Shown: positions 55,061 through 64,000, numbered from the stretch's first letter. The stretch: DNA of 64,000 nucleotides from Alphaproteobacteria bacterium (GCA_030148665.1 JASBSZ010000004.1:18923-82922); one strand, 5' to 3'. Program-made: numbers and translations. The notes: generated by a model from the sequence alone, not told the origin.

Positions 55061-55122
55061 CGGGAAAATCCTTTCGGCTGGAAATCCGGTTGGCGGGTAT
55101 TGGCCCGCATGTCGGGGGCGGT

Positions 55123-55332
55123 TCAGGCGCGGGCGTCGTCGCGCACGGCACGTACCAGCATCACGGCGCTGAAGACCGAGATCCCGGCCAGGCCGGCAAA
55201 CTGCACCGAAATGCCAAAGATGTAGGCGACATTGGCGATGGTCGCCCCGATCCACAGTGCAACCAGCACCATGTGCCATGCCTTGCGCAGCGCGGGGATG
55301 TCATTCAACAGGTTCAACACGTTTCTCACCAT
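55123..55332 (-). CDS. small two-helix membrane protein
   Basis: A 69-residue protein starting MVRNVLNLLNDIPALRKAWH, with hydrophobic segments at about residues 20-38 and 42-60 and a charged tail. I do not recognise a family. The start at 55332 is favoured over a longer frame to 55470 whose extra residues are basic and unlike protein. It lies 62 bases upstream of the Hint gene on the same strand. Confidence 0.55.
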   Translation of the reverse strand: MVRNVLNLLNDIPALRKAWHMVLVALWIGATIANVAYIFGISVQFAGLAGISVFSAVMLVRAVRDDARA

Positions 55333-56033
55333 CAACGTGCCATATGCGGCACGACCTCGTTGCTGATGGCCGCCCCTGGCCTGTCTGCCCGTCCCAGCCG
55401 GGCTTGATGCAGGTGTTTTACCTTGTCGGACGATCATCTCAAAGCGGAATCTGGCGGCAATGTGGCACAACCAGGGAAATCCGGGCAGAAAAGGGGCAAG
55501 GCGGGGTCGGATCCCGAAAGCGGGCTTTCAGACGACGATCGTTTCCATTTCGGCAACGACCTGGGGACCCGCGCCCTTGCCACCCGCGGAATATGGGGCG
55601 CCGGAAAACCGTTGCCACATGGATTGTTCACGCAACGCACACAATCGGCGCACCCCGGCGCAGAGAATATGGCAGGATCACGGCCCGGTTCTGCGCCTTT
55701 TCGACAGGTTTTGCGGAAACGGAGTGTTTCTGGATCGGCCCCACTCAGGCCCCCATCCACGGCCCGTCGGACGGCCAGATCCGGCGCGACCGTTGCACAT
55801 GCGCAACATATACGGCGTGCAATCCGACCCCGCGCATTCCCCGTGCGCTCCCCGTGTGCCCCCCCCGTGTGCCCCCCCTGTGCAGGTGTGGATTCGCAAC
55901 CCGCCACGGCATGCGCACAACTTGCGGGGCGGAATGTGGGCTTCACTTCTGCGTGCAGGTCATGGCGGGGGCTGTACCCGGCCGGGAAATCTGCTTTACT
56001 GGCCCCAACAGACGCAGAAAACAGCAGGGATAG
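55333..56033. other. intergenic stretch upstream of the polysaccharide block
   Basis: Seven hundred bases with no supported gene. It includes a C-rich low-complexity tract with repeated CCCCGTGTGC-like units at about 55838-55882, and must hold the promoter of the radical SAM gene and of the small membrane-protein gene in the other direction. Open frames here are not supported by start sites or composition. Confidence 0.5.
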
Positions 56034-56996
56034 ATGAACGACCTGGCAAACAGCCCCCGCCCCGAGCAGATGTTCGGCAAATTCGAGAACCCCACCATCA
56101 CCGCCGACGGCAAGACGCGCGCATCCGTGGCGCTCAGCGATCCGCGCACCCTGTGGTTCAACACCGGCACCTTGTGCAACATCACCTGCACGAACTGCTA
56201 TATCGAAAGCTCGCCCACCAATGACCGGCTGGTCTACATCTCGCGCGACGAGGTGGCCGGCTATCTCGACCAGATCGAGACGCGCGGCTGGCCGGTCGAG
56301 GAAATCGGCTTTACCGGGGGCGAGCCATTCATGAACCCCCAGATCATCGCCATGATGGGCGATGCGCTGGCGCGCGGCTATCGCGTGCTGGTGCTGACCA
56401 ACGCCATGCGCCCGATGATGCGCCCGCGCCTGCAGGCCGGGCTGCGGGATCTGGTCGCGCGCTTTGGCGAACGCCTGGTGCTGCGGGTGTCGCTCGACCA
56501 CTATCTTGCCGACCGCCACGACGCGATGCGCGGCAAGGGCGCCTACAGGCGCACGATCGAGGGCATGGAGTGGCTGCGCGACAACGGCATCCGCATGGAT
56601 GTGGCCGGGCGCAGCCTGTGGGAGGAATCCGAAGCCGAGGCCCGCGCGGGCTATGGCGCGCTGTTTGCCCGTCTCGGGATCGACATCGACGCCCACGACC
56701 CCTCGCGCCTGGTGCTGTTTCCCGAGATGGACGAAACCGTGGATGTGCCCGAGATCACCACCGCCTGCTGGAACATCCTGGGCAAGAGCCCGGAATCGGT
56801 GATGTGTGCCAGCGCCCGCATGGTGGTCAAGCGCCGCGGCGCAGATCGCCCGGTGGTGCTGGCCTGCACCCTGCTGGCCTATGACCCGCGTTTCGAGCTG
56901 GGCGAAACCCTGGCCGAATCCGAGCGCGCGGTCTTTCTGAACCACCGCCATTGCGCCAAGTTCTGCGTGCTTGGCGGCGCCTCGTGCAGCGTATGA
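56034..56996 (+). CDS. radical SAM protein with C-terminal cysteines
   Basis: A 320-residue radical SAM enzyme. The 4Fe-4S triad is Cys48, Cys52, Cys55 in LCNITCTNCYIES; GFTGGEPFMNP supplies the GGE-type SAM contact. Extra cysteines cluster at the C terminus (307, 311, 318), suggesting an auxiliary iron-sulfur cluster. The substrate is unknown. It is the first gene of a rightward run followed by KpsT- and KpsE-like exporters, so modification of a surface glycan or its carrier is possible; the 170-base gap after it weakens that link. Confidence 0.88.
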   Translation: MNDLANSPRPEQMFGKFENPTITADGKTRASVALSDPRTLWFNTGTLCNITCTNCYIESSPTNDRLVYISRDEVAGYLDQIETRGWPVEEIGFTGGEPFMNPQIIAMMGDALARGYRVLVLTNAMRPMMRPRLQAGLRDLVARFGERLVLRVSLDHYLADRHDAMRGKGAYRRTIEGMEWLRDNGIRMDVAGRSLWEESEAEARAGYGALFARLGIDIDAHDPSRLVLFPEMDETVDVPEITTACWNILGKSPESVMCASARMVVKRRGADRPVVLACTLLAYDPRFELGETLAESERAVFLNHRHCAKFCVLGGASCSV

Positions 56997-57168
56997 GCCG
57001 CGGGCCGTGCGGTATCTGTTCCCACGGGGGCGAAACAAACCCGAATTTCGTTGCAAATTGACCACAAAACCCTTCATAATGCGCGAAACAGTCCCATATT
57101 CGTTAAGGGCTGGGGCATAAGCCTGCACCAAAGCAGGCATCATCGAGGTGAAAGCGGGACCGGTCCCC

Positions 57169-57828
57169 ATGCTGGAATTCATCAACGTGTCCAAGTCCTT
57201 CTGGACCGGCAGGCAGCGCAAGGTCATCCTTGACCAGGCCTCGTTCCGGGTCGAGCTGGGCGACAGCCTGGGTATCCTGGCCCCCAACGGAACCGGCAAG
57301 ACGACCCTCATCAACATGATGGCCGGCTTTGAAAAGCCCGACGAGGGGCGGATCATCCGCACCTCGCGGGTCTCGTTCCCGCTGGGATTCATGGGCGGCG
57401 TGGTGAACAAGCATACCGGGGTCGAGAACGCCCGCTACATCGCCCGCCTCTACGGGCTGGACCCCGATTATGTCGAGGCCTTCTGTCGTTACCTGTGTGA
57501 CATCGGCGAATATTTCGACATGCCGGTGGGCACCTATTCCGCCGGGATGCGGGCGCGGTTCTCGTTTTCGCTGCTGCTGGCGCTGGAATTCGACATCTAC
57601 CTGATCGACGAAGGCATGCCCAGCACCACGGATGTGGAATTCAACCGCAAGGCGGGTACCATCCTGCAGGAAAGGCTGGCACGATCGACGGTGGTGATCG
57701 TTTCGCACCAGTCGGCCATTCTCGAACGCTATTGCCGCAAGGGCGCGGTGCTGCGCGACGGCAAGCTATACATGTTCGACACCCTCGAAAAGGCAAAACA
57801 GTTGTACGATTATGAAACCCAGAGCTAG
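57169..57828 (+). CDS. kpsT: polysaccharide export ABC transporter ATP-binding protein (KpsT-like)
   Basis: A 219-residue ATPase that powers capsular polysaccharide export. Walker A reads APNGTGKTT (the usual first Gly is Ala38), the signature is TYSAGMRARFSFS and Walker B YLIDEGM, all in KpsT style. The start is taken at 57169 (MLEFINVSKSF); GTG 57148 would add seven residues. The gene overlaps the KpsE-like gene by 17 bases. The permease partner KpsM is not seen nearby. Confidence 0.9.
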   Translation: MLEFINVSKSFWTGRQRKVILDQASFRVELGDSLGILAPNGTGKTTLINMMAGFEKPDEGRIIRTSRVSFPLGFMGGVVNKHTGVENARYIARLYGLDPDYVEAFCRYLCDIGEYFDMPVGTYSAGMRARFSFSLLLALEFDIYLIDEGMPSTTDVEFNRKAGTILQERLARSTVVIVSHQSAILERYCRKGAVLRDGKLYMFDTLEKAKQLYDYETQS

Positions 57829-59539
57829 GAAATTCCGCATCCGGCGCAGAACGCCGCCCGCCACTTCGGGCGCGGCCAGCGGTGTGACGGGCCCGGACAT
57901 GCGCAGCGGGGCGCGTTCTGCCGGGGGCGGTGCAGATCAGCCCGGCGCCGCCCGGACCGGCGCCCAGGCACGGATCGGCCCCGCCGGTGGCCCTGCCAGC
58001 CCCGCCGCAGGCCGGCCGGGCGCAGATGCACGGGCAACCGGAACCGACGGCCCTGCCCCCCGCCCTGCCCCCCGCGGCGGCCAACGCCTGTCCGCGCAGG
58101 AAGAGGGCTTTCTCAGCCCGCAAGAGGAAATCGAGGCGATCAAGAAGGAAAACCTGACCGGCCGCCAGCTGCGCATCGCCCGGCGCGAGGCCCAGAAACA
58201 CGGCCTGCACCCCACATCCGACCTGGACGCGGTGCGCCTGCTGCGCAAGAACGGCATCGACCCGTTCAAGCGCTCGGACCTGCTGGAACTGGTCGTCTCC
58301 GACCAGCAACCGGGCGACGCCCCGAAAAACCTGCCCGCAGCCATCCGCCATGCCCCGCCGCCTGCCCCCCAGGTCCTGACCGAGGCCGAGCGTGCGCGCG
58401 AGGTCCAGAAGGTTCAGGAACAGATCGCCCGGCGCCGCCGCCGGCGTCTGGCACTGCTGCTGGTGCGGCTCAGCTTTTTCGTGTTCATCCCGACCATCCT
58501 GACCGGATACTACTATTTCCGCATCGCCACGCCGATGTACGAGACCCATTCCGAATTCGTCATCCAGCAGGCCGACCCGGCCGGTGGCAGCAGCAAACTG
58601 GGCGGGTTGCTTGGCGGGGCGGGCCTGCCCAGCATTCAGGATGCAATCACGGTTCAGGCATATCTCACCTCGCGCGATGCCATGATGCGGCTGGATCGCG
58701 AACATGGTTTCAAGGCCCATTTCCAGCAGGCCTTCATCGACAGCATCCAGCGCCTGCCGCCGGACGCCAGCAACGAGGCCACCTATCGCCTGTACAAGAA
58801 AAGGGTGAAGATCGGCTTTGACCCCACCGAGGGCATCGTCAAGATGGACGTGATCGCCGCCACCCCCCAGGCCAGCCTGGAATTTTCCAAGGCCCTGATC
58901 GGCTATGCCGAGGAACAGGTCGACAAGCTGACCCAACGCCTGCGCGAGGACCAGATGAAGGGCGCGCGCGAAAGCTATCAGGACGCCGAAGCCAAGATGC
59001 TGGCGGCCCAGAAACGCGTGCTCAAGCTGCAGGAAAAGCGCGGCGTGCTGAGCGCGGATGCCGAGATTTCCTCGCGCATGCAGCAGATCAGCGCCTTTGA
59101 AACCGAGCTGCGCAAGAAACGCCTGGACCTGGCGCAGATGATGGACAATCCACGCCCCAACCGCACCAAGGTCAGCATCGCCCAGAAAGAGATCGCCCGG
59201 CTGGAATCCCTGATCCAGGAGATGCGGGGGGAACTGACCAGCTCCAACAACTCGACCGAATCCCTGGCCTCGATCTCGGGCGAACTCAAGGTGGCGCAGG
59301 CCGATCTGGCCACGCGGCAGCTGATGCTCAGCCAGGCGCTGCAACAGCTTGAAACCGCGCGCATCGAGGCCAACCGCCAGGTGCGCTACCTGTCGCTGGG
59401 TGTGGCGCCGGTGCCGCCCGACGAGCCCACCTATCCAAAGGCCTTCGAGGATACCGTTCTGGCATTCCTCATATTCTCGGGACTGTATCTGTTGATATCC
59501 CTTACCGCATCGATCCTGCGTGAACAGGTGTCGGCATGA
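57812..59539 (+). CDS. kpsE: capsule polysaccharide export inner-membrane protein (KpsE/Wzz-like)
   Basis: A 575-residue polysaccharide co-polymerase or export protein. A long N-terminal segment (about 1-205) is rich in Pro, Gly and Ala and then charged; a first helix follows at about residue 215-235 (LALLLVRLSFFVFIPTILT), then a periplasmic coiled-coil body (about 360-520), and a second helix near the C terminus. Such two-helix proteins bridge to the outer-membrane channel. The N-terminal extension is unusually long compared with E. coli KpsE. The stop overlaps the kdsA start by four bases. Confidence 0.86.
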   Translation: MKPRARKFRIRRRTPPATSGAASGVTGPDMRSGARSAGGGADQPGAARTGAQARIGPAGGPASPAAGRPGADARATGTDGPAPRPAPRGGQRLSAQEEGFLSPQEEIEAIKKENLTGRQLRIARREAQKHGLHPTSDLDAVRLLRKNGIDPFKRSDLLELVVSDQQPGDAPKNLPAAIRHAPPPAPQVLTEAERAREVQKVQEQIARRRRRRLALLLVRLSFFVFIPTILTGYYYFRIATPMYETHSEFVIQQADPAGGSSKLGGLLGGAGLPSIQDAITVQAYLTSRDAMMRLDREHGFKAHFQQAFIDSIQRLPPDASNEATYRLYKKRVKIGFDPTEGIVKMDVIAATPQASLEFSKALIGYAEEQVDKLTQRLREDQMKGARESYQDAEAKMLAAQKRVLKLQEKRGVLSADAEISSRMQQISAFETELRKKRLDLAQMMDNPRPNRTKVSIAQKEIARLESLIQEMRGELTSSNNSTESLASISGELKVAQADLATRQLMLSQALQQLETARIEANRQVRYLSLGVAPVPPDEPTYPKAFEDTVLAFLIFSGLYLLISLTASILREQVSA

Positions 59540-60372
59540 CGAAAACCGTGAAGATCGGCGACCTCGAAATCGCCAATGACCGCCCGCTGACCCTGATCGC
59601 GGGGCCTTGCCAGCTGGAAAGCACGGACCATGCCCAGATGATTGCCGGCACGCTGAAAGAGGCCTGCGAAAGGGCCGGCGCGGGCTTCATCTTCAAGGGC
59701 TCGTTCGACAAGGCCAACCGCACGTCGCTCGCCGGCAAGCGTGGCCTTGGAATCGCGGCCGGGCTGAAGGTCATGGAAGAGGTCAAGGCGGCGCTGAACG
59801 TGCCGGTTTTGACCGATGTGCACCTGCCCGACCAGTGCGCCGAGGTGGCAGCGGTCGTCGATGTGCTGCAGATCCCCGCCTTCCTGTGCCGCCAGACCGA
59901 TCTGTTGCTGGCCGCCGGGCGCACGGGCGCGGCGATCAATGTGAAAAAGGGGCAGTTTCTGGCGCCGTGGGACATGCCCAATGTCGCCGACAAGATCGCC
60001 TCGACCGGCAATGACCGCATCATGCTGTGCGAGCGCGGCACCAGTTTCGGCTATAATACGCTGGTGGCCGACATGCGCAGCCTGCCGCAAATGGCGCAGA
60101 CCGGCTGGCCGGTGGTGATGGACGCCACCCACAGCGTGCAACAGCCGGGCGGGCGGGGCGGCTCATCCGGCGGGCAGCGCGAATTTGCCCCGGTCATGGC
60201 GCGCGCCGCCGTTTCCATCGGCGTTGCGGCGGTATTTCTGGAAACGCACCAGGATCCTGACAACGCGCCCTCGGACGGGCCGAACATGATTTTTCTTGAC
60301 CAGATGCCCGCATTGATCGAAACCCTGATGACATTCGACCGCCTTGCCAAGGCCAATCCCGTTTCGATCTGA
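59536..60372 (+). CDS. kdsA: 3-deoxy-8-phosphooctulonate synthase (KDO-8-P synthase)
   Basis: Condenses arabinose-5-phosphate with phosphoenolpyruvate to make KDO-8-phosphate for LPS and capsule. The 278 residues match the metal-dependent class: LIAGPCQLES has Cys where the metal-free E. coli enzyme has Asn. Conserved blocks include FKGSFDKANRTS, QIPAFLCRQTDLLLAA, NVKKGQFLAPWD and DATHSVQQPGG. The gene overlaps the KpsE-like stop by four bases, so polysaccharide export and KDO supply are coupled. Confidence 0.96.
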   Translation: MTKTVKIGDLEIANDRPLTLIAGPCQLESTDHAQMIAGTLKEACERAGAGFIFKGSFDKANRTSLAGKRGLGIAAGLKVMEEVKAALNVPVLTDVHLPDQCAEVAAVVDVLQIPAFLCRQTDLLLAAGRTGAAINVKKGQFLAPWDMPNVADKIASTGNDRIMLCERGTSFGYNTLVADMRSLPQMAQTGWPVVMDATHSVQQPGGRGGSSGGQREFAPVMARAAVSIGVAAVFLETHQDPDNAPSDGPNMIFLDQMPALIETLMTFDRLAKANPVSI

Positions 60373-60390
60373 CATTACCGGAGACTTCCC

Positions 60391-61887
60391 TTGACCAGAC
60401 CCCATCCCGAGGTTGCCCAGAACAGCTGGTCCTTTCTGCGCGACGCGATGATCGCGCCCACCGGATTTCGCGAATATGACGCGCGCTGGAAATACCCTGA
60501 CGAGATCAACCTGCCCGGCATCACCGCGCTGGGGCTGGGGCTGGGCACGCAGATGATGCGCCGCGGGATCAGGCCCGAAATCGTTGTCGGCAACGACTAT
60601 CGCGACTATTCGCTGTCGATCAAGAATGCCCTGATGCTGGGCCTGATGCAGGCGGGCATCCGCGTGCGCGACATCGGCCCGGCGCTCAGCCCCATGGCCT
60701 ATTTCGCCCAGTTCCACCTGGATGCGCCGGCGGTGGCGATGGTGACCGCCAGCCACAACCCAAATGGCTGGACCGGTGTCAAGATGGGCTTTGACCGCCC
60801 GCTGACCCACGGCCCGGACGAGATGGACGAGCTGCGCCAGATCGTACTGAACGGCGAGGGGCAGCCGCGCGCGGGGGGATCCTGTGAATTCGTCGATGGC
60901 GTGCGCGAGGCCTATCTCGACGACCTCGTGGGCGATTTCCGCATGACGCGCCCGCTCAAGGTCGTCTGCGCCACCGGCAACGGCACGGCCAGCGCCTTTG
61001 CGCCCGAGCTGTTTGCCCGCATGGGGGTCGAGGTTGTGCCGCTGCATAACGAGCTGGACTATACCTTTCCCAACTACAACCCCAACCCCGAGGCCATGGA
61101 GATGCTGCACGACATGGCGGCGGCGGTGCGCGCGAGCGGCGCCGATCTGGCGCTGGGTTTTGACGGCGATGGCGACCGCTGCGGTGTCGTCGATGACGAG
61201 GGCGAGGAAATCTTTGCCGACAAGGTGGGCGTCATCATGGCCCGCGATCTGGCGAAACACTACCCCGGCGCGACCTTCGTGGCGGATGTGAAATCAACCG
61301 GCCTGTTTGCATCCGACCCCGAGTTGAAAAAGCACGGCATCAAGGCCGATTACTGGAAAACCGGCCACAGCCACATGAAACGCCGCGTACGCGACCTTGG
61401 CGCGCTGGCGGGGTTCGAGAAATCGGGCCACTACTTTCTGGCCGAGCCCATCGGGCGCGGCTATGACTGCGGCATGCGGGTGGCGGTCGAGATCTGCAAG
61501 CTGATGGAGCGCAACCCCGACAAATCCATGTCGGATCTGCGCCGCACCCTGCCCCGCACATGGTCAACCCCCACCATGTCGCCCTTTTGCGCGGACACCG
61601 AAAAATACGACGTTCTGGCCCGCATCGTAAAACGTCTTGAAAAACGCGCCGCCGAGGGCGGCAGCCTGGGCGGGCGCAGGATCGAGGGGATCGTCACCGT
61701 CAACGGCGCCCGCGTGATCCTGGACAACGGCGCCTGGGGGCTGGTCAGGGCCTCAAGTAACACGCCCAATCTGGTGGTCGTCTGCGAAAGCCCCGAAAGC
61801 GAGGACGAGCTGCGCGCGATCTTTGCCGACCTCGACAGCGTGATCCGCGAGGAACCCTCGATCGGGGAATATGACCAGACCTTCTGA
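60391..61887 (+). CDS. phosphomannomutase/phosphoglucomutase
   Basis: A 498-residue alpha-D-phosphohexomutase that makes mannose-1-P or glucose-1-P for sugar nucleotides. The phospho-Ser loop is TASHNPNGWTGVKMG, the Mg loop is GFDGDGDRCG, and the sugar loop GFEKSGHYF follows. The start is TTG at 60391, with GGAG at the right distance; the protein would begin MTRPHPEVAQNSW. It sits 18 bases after kdsA and completes the polysaccharide block. Confidence 0.92.
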   Translation: MTRPHPEVAQNSWSFLRDAMIAPTGFREYDARWKYPDEINLPGITALGLGLGTQMMRRGIRPEIVVGNDYRDYSLSIKNALMLGLMQAGIRVRDIGPALSPMAYFAQFHLDAPAVAMVTASHNPNGWTGVKMGFDRPLTHGPDEMDELRQIVLNGEGQPRAGGSCEFVDGVREAYLDDLVGDFRMTRPLKVVCATGNGTASAFAPELFARMGVEVVPLHNELDYTFPNYNPNPEAMEMLHDMAAAVRASGADLALGFDGDGDRCGVVDDEGEEIFADKVGVIMARDLAKHYPGATFVADVKSTGLFASDPELKKHGIKADYWKTGHSHMKRRVRDLGALAGFEKSGHYFLAEPIGRGYDCGMRVAVEICKLMERNPDKSMSDLRRTLPRTWSTPTMSPFCADTEKYDVLARIVKRLEKRAAEGGSLGGRRIEGIVTVNGARVILDNGAWGLVRASSNTPNLVVVCESPESEDELRAIFADLDSVIREEPSIGEYDQTF

Positions 61888-61988
61888 CCGGCACCGGGCG
61901 GGGCCAGCGGGAAATGAAAATTCCCCGCTGCCCGCCCATTTTGGGGCTTGAAGCGCGCCCCATCCTTTCGTAAGTAAGCGCCCACTGC

Positions 61989-62063
<75 letters not shown>

Positions 62064-62141
62064 GTATTTTCCCTTTCCCGATCGCCTGCCCGGTGCAGTC
62101 GCGCAACATGGCGCGCCGGCTCGACTGATCGCGCGCCCTGG

Positions 62142-63614
62142 TCAGTCGCGCTGAAACGGGGCTGACCAGTCGTCCCCCCAGGCCTCTTTCCACAGCCAGG
62201 GCTTGTCGGAACTGGATTGCGGCGCGCCACCCTGCCACAGATCGTATCGCGGGTCGCTATATGTGCCGAAAAACCGCTCGATCCGTTGCCTGAGCATCTT
62301 TCTCACCCCGTCATGGACCGGGTCGCCGGCAAGGTCGTTGCGCTCGCCGGGGTCTGTGCGCAGGTCATAGAGCTCGTCCGCATAGGGCGGCTGCGGGGCC
62401 AGGGGAAAGCGGTGCTTGTACAGCCAGCGCGGGGTGCGGATGGCGCGCGTTTCCTCCTGCTCGAGGAACACCTCGTCCCCGGTGGCAGGAGCGCCGCCGG
62501 TCAGGACGGGTGCAAAGCTGCGCGCCGGGCTGTCTGCATTGTGGCCGTCGGGGTCGATCCCGGCCAGTTCGAGGATCGTCGCGAACAGGTCGATCTGGCT
62601 GACGTGATGCGCCTCGCGCCGGGTCTGGAAACGGTCGCCATGCCGCAGGATCAGCGGGATCGAGAAACTCTCGCGATGGGCATGGGCGGGCAATGTCGCC
62701 TGCGAATGCCCCCAGATGCCGTGATGGCCCAGGGAAAACCCGTGATCGGTGGTATAGATGATCAACGTGTCGTCAAGGCGATGCAGGCGCCCCAGCGCAT
62801 CCAGCACGCGCCCCACCCCGTCATCGACCATGGTCATTTCCGAGAAATAGTTGCGCAGCGTCTCCAGATCGTTCGGGCAGCGCAGTTCCGAGCTGTGATC
62901 GACCCCGCCGACGCTGTCGGACACCTTGCGCAGGAAACGCGCGATGGCGTTTTCATGCAGCCCCTCACGCGGAATCGAATGCATGTCCATGCTGTCATAC
63001 AGGTCGCGAAAGCGGTTTCTTGCGCGCCCCTTCAGCGCCGGCCAGTGGCCATAGGGGGCGTTATAGGGGATGAAGGCAAAGAACGGGCGCGCCGCCGGGG
63101 CGGATTCGATGTATTCGATGGCCTTGTCGGTGTAGTAATCGACGCTGTGGCCGTCGTAATGGCGTGTTTCGCCGTTTTCGATATAGGTTCCGTTCCAGAA
63201 ATCAGTGACATGGCCGTGCGGGTTGGTCACCCAGTGCTGGAACCCGATCTGCGGATGATCCGGCGCGCCCATGTGATACTTGCCGATCAGGGCGGTGGCA
63301 TAGCCGTGACGCGCAAGGATCGCCGGAAGGGTTGCGAACTGCGCAAGCGGGCTCCAGCCCTCGGGCCAGCGGTCGCGCAGGCGGTCGTCGATCCAGGTAT
63401 GTATGCCATGCTGCGAGGGCATCAGCCCCGTCATCACCGAGGCCCGGCAGGGCGAACACATGCCGTTCACGCAGAACGCGTTGTCGAAAACGAAACTGTC
63501 GTCGGCCAGCGCGTCGATATGCGGGGTCAGCACCTCGTCATTGCCGTAGCAGCCCAGCAGCTCGGCCGGCTGGTTGTCGGTCATGAACATGACAATGTCC
63601 GGGCGTTTCGCCAT
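62142..63614 (-). CDS. sulfatase family hydrolase
   Basis: A 490-residue sulfatase of the formylglycine type. The active-site Cys53 is in MCSPCRASVMTG (C-x-P-x-R), to be oxidised to formylglycine by a maturase not in the window. Calcium-site residues appear in FMTDNQ near the start and YTTDHGFSLGHHG at about residue 300. The presence of DNQPAELLGCYG and IGKYHMG loops and a C-terminal WLYKHRFPLAP suits an aryl- or choline-sulfatase-like enzyme; the substrate is not assignable. GGGAGGC precedes the start at 63614. Confidence 0.9.
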   Translation of the reverse strand: MAKRPDIVMFMTDNQPAELLGCYGNDEVLTPHIDALADDSFVFDNAFCVNGMCSPCRASVMTGLMPSQHGIHTWIDDRLRDRWPEGWSPLAQFATLPAILARHGYATALIGKYHMGAPDHPQIGFQHWVTNPHGHVTDFWNGTYIENGETRHYDGHSVDYYTDKAIEYIESAPAARPFFAFIPYNAPYGHWPALKGRARNRFRDLYDSMDMHSIPREGLHENAIARFLRKVSDSVGGVDHSSELRCPNDLETLRNYFSEMTMVDDGVGRVLDALGRLHRLDDTLIIYTTDHGFSLGHHGIWGHSQATLPAHAHRESFSIPLILRHGDRFQTRREAHHVSQIDLFATILELAGIDPDGHNADSPARSFAPVLTGGAPATGDEVFLEQEETRAIRTPRWLYKHRFPLAPQPPYADELYDLRTDPGERNDLAGDPVHDGVRKMLRQRIERFFGTYSDPRYDLWQGGAPQSSSDKPWLWKEAWGDDWSAPFQRD

Positions 63615-64000
63615 GGCGGGCCTCCCTTCGTTCGGAATCATGTCTCCCGCACCCATGATGACAGAAAGCGCCTGCCAGGAAACCATGCCGTTTCGTCAGG
63701 CTGCGCGAATGTGCCGGCAATGGAGAGGGGCAACGCGGATCGCGGGCAATGCGGCGCTGCGGAACAGACCCCCGTTGTCGCGGCCCCGGGGCGACTGCAA
63801 TCGCTTGGTGGGGTGCAGCCGAATGCAAGCGCGGCATGCGGCCGCCCGGGTGGGCGCAGATGCGCCCGCCTGTCTATTGAATCTGTGGCATGATGCTCCC
63901 GGCGACGAGCCCGAGCGCCCGCCCGGGGTTTTCACCCCGTCCCTTGGACTGGGCCGTCGCCGGTTGGTCTGACCAGCCTGAACAGTTGCATGTGCCCGAT
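63615..64000. other. region after the sulfatase start, no gene seen
   Basis: The last 386 bases hold no supported coding sequence. They probably include the sulfatase promoter; a gene could begin beyond the window edge. Confidence 0.5.

Noticed and set aside
55423..56037. A 204-codon plus-strand frame starting TTG
   Set aside because: No ribosome-binding site, second half runs through a C-rich low-complexity tract, no recognisable domain.
55434..57410. Open frame of about 650 codons on the minus strand
   Set aside because: Antisense to the radical SAM and KpsT-like genes, which have intact catalytic motifs; an effect of high GC content.

Overview
The window is a GC-rich chromosomal segment that looks like an alphaproteobacterium of the Rhodobacterales (Rhodobacter/Paracoccus/Roseobacter relatives). 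The pointers are gene content rather than any marker rRNA: a TrgA/TrgB tellurite-resistance pair, TrmFO, a homocysteine methyltransferase and B12-carrier encoded separately (split MetH) with DUF1638, phaAB with a PhaR-type CTGC-N3-GCAG site, PleD, a hisB-hisH-DUF2147-hisA order, a membrane-anchored FMN glutamate-synthase-like protein and MprF. Genes are dense, on both strands, and most spacers are short. No rRNA, CRISPR array, prophage or intact insertion sequence was seen; there is one tRNA (Gln, UUG).

1-13 kb: the 3' part of gyrA, a DoxX-type membrane protein, trmFO, a highly folded intergenic element, gluQ, an aminopeptidase P, a DUF427 protein, a ClC chloride channel with CBS domains, and a GlcD/D-lactate dehydrogenase-type flavoprotein. 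11.5-16.8 kb: a self-contained accessory cluster. A TetR regulator and a thiamine-diphosphate enzyme point left; a bile-acid/sodium-symporter-family transporter, an epimerase-like and a short-chain dehydrogenase point right. A near-perfect 16-bp palindrome lies in the divergent promoter. It looks like an inducible uptake and catabolic module of unknown substrate.

16.8-18.0 kb: a Flp-pilin-like protein with a long Ser/Gly tail, in a locally AT-richer stretch bracketed by two exact 20-bp direct repeats. 18-20 kb: phaA-phaB for acetoacetyl-CoA and 3-hydroxybutyryl-CoA. 20-30 kb: a drug/metabolite exporter, small DUF465, DUF2007 and DUF3572 proteins, an N6-adenine-type methyltransferase, a polyprenyl diphosphate synthase, ispE with an overlapping TPR protein, ETF-ubiquinone oxidoreductase and PleD.

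30-32.3 kb: a leftward four-gene set of EF-hand protein, ECF sigma factor, likely anti-sigma factor and periplasmic metal-sensor-like protein. 32.5-40 kb: DUF983, NUDIX, a MocR-type regulator, hisB, hisH, DUF2147, hisA, then an FTR1/cupredoxin iron-uptake pair behind a Fur-like site. 40-45 kb: sufE, the split methionine-synthase parts, DUF1638, a DsrC-like protein without its C-terminal cysteine, and the FMN protein. 45-53 kb: mprF; trgA with a trgB homologue cut by an in-frame TAG; pntAB; an isoprenylcysteine-methyltransferase-family protein.

53-64 kb: a MobA-like nucleotidyltransferase, a Hint-domain protein, then a rightward surface-polysaccharide block (radical SAM protein, KpsT- and KpsE-like exporters, KdsA, phosphomannomutase/phosphoglucomutase) without its ABC permease, tRNA-Gln and a sulfatase. 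Strongest second-look items: the amber-interrupted trgB, the TetR/ThDP/transporter cluster, the EF-hand/ECF operon, the split MetH block and the pilin-like gene with its flanking repeats.
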